A stretch of DNA of 64,000 nt, from the NCBI RefSeq assembly GCF_000699445.3, contig NC_067197.1:34331809-34395808 (forward strand), written 5' to 3'. Shown piece after piece: positions 56,131 to 64,000 of the stretch. The notes beneath the pieces are model-generated. The model did no database searches. It was not told the DNA's origin and saw only the letters and a list, made by a program, of their open reading frames with translations. The position numbers and the translations under genes were made by a program. Source of the stretch: Schistosoma haematobium (Eukaryota > Platyhelminthes > Trematoda > Strigeidida > Schistosomatidae). Every line of letters starts with the position of its first letter. Position 1 is the first letter of the stretch.

Positions 56131-57265
56131 TCCACAACGCCATACTAATAAATATGTAATTATTTTATAAATAGGCTAGTTACCACTGTCTTGGTGATCA
56201 TTTGACACCACATTTTATAAATTAATAATGATAATCGCTCTGTTCAATATCATATTGTTTAAATGGAATAAACCATTCTTAAAACAAAACAAATCTTAAT
56301 AATTTAGCATTTAACTGTCAATATTTAATTGAATTGTTTTTATTCAAAAAAAGTCTAGCTAAAATTCATTCTGAATTGTGATTATCTTCAACTTTAATTC
56401 TTCTACTAACGTTTTCAGCCGGTTATATCTATATAACACTATCTTTATCACATAGATCTCAATGTAATCAGGTCTTTCTTTTATTGAGCAAAGCCAAACA
56501 CGAAGAAATTCCAAATAGAGTGGTGGTTTACCGTTGAAGTTTTTTTCTTACACTTGATCTTCTTTCTGCGGTAGCGGACAATTACTGCTATTGTTTAAAA
56601 GCTGCCGTCCATAATAGAACTGTTCATATTAAAATAGTCTAATAGTTCCTTAATTCACAAATATCATAAGGGAACCGAAAACCTTAAAGCCTAATTGTTT
56701 TTAACAATATTTAATCTTGACTCAGTATTTTACATGAGTATTTATGGTTTACTTACTTTATACGAATGACAAAATTTAGTAGATACATTTGAGAAATAAA
56801 CTTTAAAACTATCTTTTTGCATAGAATGTTTAATATTTTCGAAAATATCATCAAACGCTTATGAGGATTCCATTCAGATATTGTCGTGTTTAAATGATTG
56901 TGTAACCGAAACAATAACAAATGTTAACTAAAGTAGTTATTCATCGAACGGAAATGTAAATCACTGAATACCGGCTTAATAGTCTATACGTTAGTTACTT
57001 GCACCAAAACCTGAAGATCCTGTCTCTAATTCCTGATGTTCTCGTATATGACTACTATTGAGTTGTTAGATAATATTGCGGAATAGTTGTCCAGTAGTTC
57101 TTGATTTTAAACGATTGTTTGACTATCTGTCCATGATATTAATTATGAAGTTACATTTTAAGTTAATAAAATGTAATCCTTTACAACTACAAAAGGTGTC
57201 TAAACTCTTTTATATTTCCAATGATCATTTAACAATATAACTTTTTAGTAAAATATAACATAATT
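56131..57265. other. No feature seen
   Basis: AT-rich; presumed intron or upstream DNA of the GPCR gene. No convincing TM1-TM2 exon. Confidence 0.4.
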
Positions 57266-57267
57266 TT

Positions 57268-57425
57268 GATAGAGTCTTGTTCTCTGAGCTCAGGTGCCTG
57301 AAGTTTGTGCTGATGATATCGTTCAGAAGAACAATGAAAGCTCCACAATCAAACCATTCAGCTCAGAGAACGAAACTCTATCAAAATCATCCACCTGAAC
57401 TACAAATCTTCTTTACCATTTCATA
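57268..57425. repeat. Fold-back repeat copy
   Basis: GATAGAGTCTTGTTCTCTGA at the left and TCAGAGAACGAAACTCTATC at the right are inverted. It continues to TCCACCTGAACTACAAATC, the inverse of the left part of the 8750 copy. Confidence 0.7.
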
Positions 57426-58119
57426 TAACATAATAAATCAACCAAATATCAAAATGTGTATATTATTGCATAGTTAACTATCAGAGTTTATAACACCTAA
57501 GAAGATTAACATTAATATTTGTTTAGTTGTTAAATGAACACTAATTTAAATTAAAAACAACCTAGTTTCATCGTATTAATTACGTGTCTATATCAATGTT
57601 ATAAGAACATATATATTCTTCACTAATTATAATGTAAGATATTAAACAGCTGTTTTCAAGTTAATTATTAGTGAATTATCACAGTTATCTAATTGTTTTA
57701 ACTAAATATTCATTATATAATAAATATTTAGCAAAGAAAAGATATACATTCGTGCAAGAATCGTTGTTACTAACTGAATAAACTACTTAGATTATTCTAT
57801 ATACTTGAATACATTAAAGTAGATTACAACTATTTATCAAAGCAAAGTTGATTTCAATCCATGTTTGTCTGTTTGTTTGTATATTTTTGTGTAATATTAA
57901 GTGTTACTTAAATTATTTCATGTGATGAATTTGTATATAAGAACAAATTGATTATTTCTCATCTCAACCTAGGTGAAAACAGAGGTATCTTAAAGATATT
58001 AATACGTGTTTACGTAATGAATAGATTCCTGATTGTTTCTTAACCTCAATTGATACTTTATGTTTCTTCAAAAAAAATTATACAGTTGATCAAAGAGATT
58101 AATAAAAGTATACAAAAAA

Positions 58120-58215
58120 ATTACTAAAATAAAGCAAGAAGAATAGAATTTACATAATGATATGGATTCATTATAATTCAAGACTTCTCATCAGCTTTGA
58201 ATGACTTAAATTTAT
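58120..58215 (+). repeat. Weak relative of the 20.2-kb palindrome arm
   Basis: AAAGCAAGAAGAATAG, ATATGGATTCATTATAATTC and ACTTCTCATCAGC follow the arm order loosely. Confidence 0.35.
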
Positions 58216-58274
58216 ATCGGTAATATTAGTTTATAAACAATAATCACATCATACAACCTCGCTTTATTTACATC

Positions 58275-58415
58275 TAATAATTGAATTCATAGGTCGATAA
58301 AAGCTAGGTCATCATAGAAAACCTAGAAGCACTGGACGTTTCGTCCTAGTATAGGACTCCTCAACAGCGAACATCCACGACCTCGTTCGTGAGATTTACG
58401 TCTATTTACACCTAT
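58275..58415 (-). mobile_element. Decayed tRNA-type SINE fragment
   Basis: Tail and hammerhead remnant in - orientation (AAGCACTGGACGTTTCGTCC, with a 5-nt loss in stem III). Confidence 0.65.
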
Positions 58416-58961
58416 CAATGGGTTAGAACATTATCAGAAATGCGAGAAATTATTTGTCATGTACAAAATTGTTTGTGATTTTTGCACTACAAAACGGAAT
58501 AATATACCCTTTCCAGTTACCCCTTTGGTTATATGTATTGTATGACGGGATAAAAAGATGACATTATTTAGGTCAATATTTTCTTGTATCAATTCATTAT
58601 AAATTCTGATCAAAATAACAATTGTGAGATTTTGCTTTTTGTGACGTTTATATTCTCTGCATCAATTTAGGTGAACTGTATTTCGTGTATTTTTCTCTAG
58701 TAACTCTATATATTTTCAACCATATTTGACATAATTATGTAAAAATTAGTGTATAAATGGTTGTATTTTAGCCTAATGAAAACGTGATTTTAGGACTTGT
58801 CTTTGGAGAATCAATATATTTTCATTGCATCAAGTTTTCGTGTTCCTACTTTGCGTTATGGGAATTGAAATGATTCACATTTCCAAATAACGGTAGAAAG
58901 ATTAAGGAATTGAAGTGGATCTAGCATAAGCACTTCAAAAATAAGCAGTAAGAATGTGGAT

Positions 58962-58963
<2 letters not shown>

Positions 58964-58995
<32 letters not shown>
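58964..58995. repeat. (AT)n microsatellite
   Basis: 32 bases of AT dinucleotide. Confidence 0.95.
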
Positions 58996-58997
<2 letters not shown>

Positions 58998-59299
58998 CTA
59001 AAATAACTCATAGTGTCATTGAATAAGAAAAAGAGAATTCAGCAAAGAAAAGTTTCTTTTCGACGAAACCATTTACTTAAGCTGTACATTCGTATATATA
59101 GCTATATGGAAAATGTATGTCTATCGAGGATAGATATATAGTGAAACTAATGGAATGAGCATTAATGAATAAACACTACTTAATTATGATAAGATTTGTT
59201 CAAGGTTTTGTCCCAAAGTTCCGATTCATTTAGTTGCAGGACCTATTTCGATGAACAATATAAACTTTTCAATATAGATTTTCTTTATTTAAATTATAT

Positions 59300-59755
59300 A
59301 TATATATGCTAACGGGTGTTGGAGATGGTTGGAAGAAAGTTAGGGGCGGCCAAACCAAAACGTGGCATCAGTGCTTGAAGTCACTAACTTCTAGTCTGAG
59401 CCATGTTGCGAGATGCAAACTATTTGGTTGGGGTATGCGTGACTATCGTACCAGTGATTGGAGACTATGTGTGACATGGCTCAGAATCGATCACAATGGC
59501 GTCGGTGTATACACTTCCTGTCTTCCCTTAAACTATGAGATTAAAGTTGGTTTATATCTTTCTATGAATTAATTCTTCCTGTACTATGTCCTCATATGTA
59601 ATCTTTCTTTTATATATTACCACCTCTGCATTAACTACTTTTATGAATCCGGTGTCCATCTTGTTGTGCTAATTGAGGTAATGGCAACTTCGACCGATGC
59701 ATATATGTGCCTGGTCCTACGTTGTAGCTGATTGACTGACTGATATATATGCAGA
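59300..59755 (+). mobile_element. 3' end of another retrotransposon family
   Basis: Translation gives GWKKVRGGQTKTWHQCLKSL, then HVARCKLFGWGMRDY, a form common at the C-terminus of schistosome non-LTR elements but unlike the RTE copies here. Followed by about 180 nt that end in GATTGACTGACTGAT, a short tandem TGAC tail. Family not identified. Confidence 0.5.
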
Positions 59756-60699
59756 TTAATAGAAGATAAGGGATATTAAAAAAACAACCATTTTCATTTC
59801 CATTAGTCATTATTATTGTATAAAATGAATTGTATAAGATATAGAAGACTAAACAATTTCTATCTTTCATTATCTACTTTTATTAAATAAGGTTTTTATT
59901 TAAATTATCCTTTATTTTAACACTTACAAATGAAGTGTCATATCTTGTAAGTAGTATATTAATGTTTTCTCTATTTTGAATTATTCAAATGTAAAACAAC
60001 AACACCAACAATAAAAATACATTATGGAAAATATAAAAGAATAATAACTTTGTTAATGTTACATTCACTGAATGAAAAGGAATTTCTATCACTAAGTGGG
60101 AAAAAAAGGTAAGTTGAATCTATTTCGTTATTACATTGGGAAAAAAAATAAGTATGATGTAGCATTAAACGTTATTAGTGGATAAATGTCATTAATACAA
60201 ATGCGTATATCTATATCCTGACCAATCAAAAATGTTTGATTGTCTAAAATCATTAAACTTTCTATTTAATATATAGAAGTACATAAATATTACTGATACA
60301 ATTTTATAAATGGGTTATAAGATGATAAACTGTATGTTTGCCTTATATAAAATCAGTCTGAAAAGAATTTCAAAATGAGTTTAGATCATGAGCAGAATTT
60401 ATTATTAGTCATTATTCATTCATAATGTGTATAGGTCTAAGTATTGTCCGCTGAAGTATTTTGAGAAACTCAGTGATCAAATAGATGTTTGTATATTCTT
60501 ATTTGAATAATACAGATTACAGTAGTAGTACATGGTTTGGCATTTATGGAAAGATTGATACTTAATAAGAAATTCTAAAATTAATTAATGTCTTCCGAGT
60601 ATCAATAGTTTGTTGAAGCTACGTAAAGAGGAAAACAGAATGTTTTCATCAAAAATAATCTACCTTTGGGTGTTTATTTTATTGGATGGAGTGAATTTC

Positions 60700-60815
60700 C
60701 ATCAAACCTAGAGTTTTGGTTAGCGTTTTTTTAGCGAGTAATCCCATACTCAACCCTCCTCCTTTATCCAAGCTTTGGACCGGCAGTAGTCCCAGAGGGG
60801 CTCCATCAAAACTGA
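60700..60815 (-). mobile_element. Fragment of the RTE 5' UTR only
   Basis: The reverse complement matches the 5' ends at 11195 and 30076: GGGACTACTGCCGGTCC, GGATAAAGGAGGAGGGTTG, CGCTAAAAAAACGCTAACC, with a ~25-nt internal loss. No coding part follows. Confidence 0.8.
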
Positions 60816-60834
60816 CTATGTTGTTTCTACTGGT

Positions 60835-61035
60835 GTCACAAACTGATCTCAGTCAAACAATCAATAAAAACCAGGAAACATTCAAAGGTTATTTTGTCCT
60901 TGTATGGTACTCTTCAGAAGTGCTAATCCACTGTCCCGTATAGGAGAATCAAACTTAAAAGTTCAGGTCTCGTACACAAACACTTGATTTTCAAATCACT
61001 GAGCTGGATCCAATAGTGTACAAGTTTAACATCTA
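60835..61035 (-). mobile_element. Decayed tRNA-type SINE
   Basis: TCACTGAGCTGGATCC head and GGTTATTTTGTCCTTG hammerhead remnant in - orientation. Confidence 0.6.
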
Positions 61036-62060
61036 TTAGTCCACAGTATTGCCCAAATATATATTGTCTTCGTTGGGTAAATTCCTCACACCCAATACAG
61101 CTTAACTCTACCGGTCACGGATTCTCATAGAACATCGAGGATTTCCTCACAAATCCAGTCACGAGTGTCTATATGATATCAGCATAGGATTTAAAATGCC
61201 TCACAACTCTGTATTACTATGTAATATCTGTTAGCATATATCATTGTACAATAGGTAACTTTTGATGAAATATATATATCCCAATTTTACAGTCTTCAGT
61301 TAACTCTACTTGTTTTTATTATTATTTCTAAATTTTGGTATGAGAATATAAATCACATTTGTTAGTGTATTTGATATATTTTGTGTAACATGTAAAATGT
61401 ATAAAACGAATTTTCTATTCACAAATATATATACATCGATATTTTCTTGAAATGATTGAGTAGATTTGTAGTGTAGCAGACGCTACTCATAAGGATATTT
61501 GTCAGTAGTGTGTAGCGAAAAGTGGTGTCGAAGTTTCAACAATTATCTGACAGAGTGAAGAGATTCAATGCATCGAAAGCACGTCTTTGAATATTTGGTG
61601 ACCAGTACAGAAGACAGTCAAAATTACAGAACACACCGACAAATGCAGATGGATGATTGAAAGCTATGTATATGTATTATGTAGATACTTTGTAACTTCT
61701 GTCATTAATATCCCTTCCTTCTACTTATTGTCATATCTTACAGTAATTCAAATGAATATTTCCTATTTAATTGTATTCTCTCAAATGAATAACTTTAATC
61801 CAAACCTTTCATTATCTCAGTTAAACCATTTATTTCATTGATCATTATAATTGTCTATAGACTTCATTTTGTAAAAAAAAAACAAAATTGATCAAGGTAA
61901 TTAATAAGCTCATTGAATGGAAATTAAGAAAAATGAAATGAAGTTATAAGAAGAGTAAACAAGTAAGTAAGTGATAAATAATGATTCTAATCAGACAGAG
62001 GTTGAATTCATGAGTCATGAAAATCTCCACAAAACTCCTTCTCTGATTATAATCATCATA
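61036..62060. other. No feature seen
   Basis: 61036-61200 has a slightly higher GC and may be an old SINE 5' segment; the rest is AT-rich with no recognised feature. Confidence 0.35.
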
Positions 62061-62064
62061 TGCT

Positions 62065-62415
62065 CACTAGTGACTGTCTCCAAGAGGTATTTCCTAGAGT
62101 TCTAATGAGAAGCCACGACCAGTAGAGTTCAGCCAGGTCTGTTGTGAGATAGTAACTCACTGAAGACAATGGTGGACGGTGGTACAGTTCCGTGGATTGG
62201 TTGGAGTTGAACGTTAACACCACTGGATGACGGCTCAGTGGTATAGAGGTTAGGCGTTTGTGCGCGAGGCCGGTAGGCCTTGGGTTCGAGTTCTGCTGGC
62301 GCGATGGTGGATGCGCACTGCTGAGGCGTACCACAATAGGACGGAACGGTCGTTTAGTGCTTCCAGGTTTTCCATAGTGGTCTGGCTTCAATTGACTCAT
62401 GAATTCAACTTTTAA
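62065..62415 (+). mobile_element. Full-length tRNA-type SINE, decayed hammerhead
   Basis: Complete, in the order 5' segment CTCACTAGTGACTGTCTCC, AAGACAATGGTGGACGGTGG, head CGGCTCAGTGGTATAGAGG, GGTTCGAGTTC, GCGCACTGCTGAGGCG, tail GACTCATGAATTC. Core changes (GGCG, GGACGGAAC) should abolish cleavage. Useful as the family's length reference, about 350 nt. Confidence 0.8.
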
Positions 62416-63937
62416 ATAATGATTCATCAGAACGATAATTTAGTATTGTTACATAAGGAGAGAGAGAGAAAAAGAATCATAGAAAGATAGAAATATGTAG
62501 AACACATATAATAAGTAAATGACTGAATGTTGTGCATATGTACATGTATGTTTTTATTCATTTTAATTAATTCAATTGGGACTATGGTCAAACAATCTAA
62601 TTGGTTATATTTCTTTGTTAAATCATTGTTAATTGAATTATGTTGGATAGCTAAGTACTTCAACAGTACATAATTGTGTTTCATAAAATTTTGGTTTATT
62701 GTCTTCTCAATGATGAACTACTACTTATATAATTCTGTTTTATTTGTCAGAAATAATGGAAGAGATATGGAAATAACATTGAATAAAACCAGAATCAATT
62801 TCTATCTGCTAAAGGCATTCTGTTGTTTTTTGTTGGCCATTCAATAATGATATGGAATTCGAAACCTGAAAAGAATATTTGTTGTATGTTAAAAGACCTA
62901 AATGATAAACTTAGTGGAAAAACTCATATTCCTTTTTTGTCTAAGTTTAAAACTACCCATCATCGCTCATCATTGGATCTGGTTCTCACTTCTTACTTAT
63001 TTGATATCAATCTATAGCAAAAACCACTTTAAAAAATGTAAATGGTTTTCACAAATTAATACTTAAGTAAACATTAATTACCTTTCCACTAGTGTCTGTA
63101 AGGTGAATTATTTAGGTTCTAGTTATACGTTATGAGTTTTGGAGTCCAACCATGGTGGAATTACACTTCAACTCATTAATGGTATTGGATAACATTAAAT
63201 TATTTTAATTTGTTAAAGATATGCAGATCACTAGATACTAGTTAAATGATCTAAGAACAGCACACTTCCTGCTTGATCTAAAACATATGATACAACCCCC
63301 TGGAGTCATCGTATGTTTACACTTTTTAGCTATCATAAACTAAGCTGATACAGTGGTCAAGTTCTTCCTCATTTTTAATCCTTTATGATCAATACATGAT
63401 AAAAAAAACTTCAACCTAAACGAATCTCCTTAAATGTATTAACTAAATATTTGTATTGTCTGTGGAGACTTCTGTCAAATATGTAAACATGTTTAAATAT
63501 TGCTTAGTAGAGGTCTATGGACTTGGCCAAATGATTATGTTCCCCAATGAATAAATGACATTTACTATAATTCATAACCACGAAATATTGGTGGTCGTTG
63601 TTTTTCGTCTTGATGATTTCTTTCATTTCATATCACGTAACATCACAAGTTGATTGACATATATTCTGAATATTCACTTAATGGTATATAAACACTGTTA
63701 TCTTTATACTTGTATTTAATAAATTAAAATTTAAGAAAGAAATTATAAAAATGAAAATTCATGCCAATATCCTCTTAATAAACCTGTTAATCATAATTGT
63801 TTAAAAGTGCAGAATATTTATATTTTAATCAGAAATTTCTTTCTTTTCATTTCATGTCTATTAAAAAGCTGAAAATAATACTTACCAATGATAAGCCCGT
63901 TAACTTTACATAAAATAATAATGAATATTTAAGCAAA
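62416..63937. other. No feature seen
   Basis: AT-rich; no convincing exon or repeat. Presumed GPCR 5' region. Confidence 0.35.
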
Positions 63938-64000
63938 GATGGATAGTGACTAGCAGTGGAATTCAGGATGCATATTTCGTCCTATTTGGGACTCGTCAGT
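63938..64000 (-). mobile_element. Sm-alpha-like SINE cut by the window edge
   Basis: - orientation: CTGACGA, GTCC-CAAATA-GGAC, GAA, ATATGCAT, C, CTGAAT. The catalytic core is complete, but stem I runs off the window and its first pair is A-C. Confidence 0.7.

Noticed and set aside
60716..60943. 75-codon + strand frame
   Set aside because: Antisense to the orphan RTE 5' UTR and a SINE; no family resemblance.
63884..63950. Upstream GPCR exon on the - strand (donor GTAAGT after LFYVKLTGLSL)
   Set aside because: The short frame does not resemble TM1 or TM2, overlaps an Sm-alpha-like SINE at its 5' side, and has no good acceptor.

Overview
The window is nuclear DNA of a blood fluke (genus Schistosoma). 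It is AT-rich, with small exons, very large repeat-filled introns, some micro-introns, RTE-clade non-LTR retrotransposons of the SR2 type, tRNA-derived SINEs of the Sm-alpha type that carry hammerhead ribozymes, a Merlin DNA transposon and a Penelope-like fragment. I cannot assign the species from sequence alone.

Two host genes can be reconstructed. (1) On the + strand, 617-9421, a complete 8-exon gene encodes a 383-residue SAM-domain protein homologous to vertebrate C19orf47. All splice phases agree. The first coding exon holds only two codons plus one base, and two introns are 38 and 30 nt long. (2) On the - strand, 53214 down to 16213, the 3' three exons of a rhodopsin-family neuropeptide GPCR (galanin/allatostatin-A-like) encode TM3 to the C-terminus. 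They are separated by introns of about 11.4 and 24.3 kb. The exons for the N-terminus, TM1 and TM2 were not found and probably lie beyond 64000. A weak candidate for a third gene, divergent from C19orf47, lies at 241-435 on the - strand.

Layout: 1-9.4 kb, C19orf47 homolog, with a decayed RTE fragment in intron 4 (2929-4200) and a dispersed repeat in intron 5. 9.4-16.2 kb, intergenic, with a full-length but frameshifted RTE (11195-14393, 13-bp target duplication) and an Sm-alpha-like element with an intact hammerhead motif. 16.2-53.2 kb, GPCR exons and introns. These introns hold a truncated RTE (28.86-29.87 kb), a second full-length RTE (30.08-33.34 kb), a Penelope-like fragment joined to an RTE fragment (36.1-36.9 kb), many SINE copies, two Merlin-type MITEs and a 121-bp-arm palindrome. 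The Merlin element itself (17.2-18.0 kb) is just upstream, in gene direction, of the last GPCR exon. 53.2-64 kb, presumed 5' part or upstream of the GPCR gene, with a third RTE 3' end that is part of an inverted duplication of 32.6-33.9 kb.

The most notable signals are hammerhead motifs in two SINE families, one with a compensated stem I change; a ~1.25 kb inverted duplication that brackets two GPCR exons; a sharply bounded 551-bp near-identity block between two neighbouring RTE copies that looks like gene conversion; Merlin-type MITEs with target duplications; and a GPCR with Ser-Arg-Phe in place of Asp-Arg-Tyr at the end of TM3.
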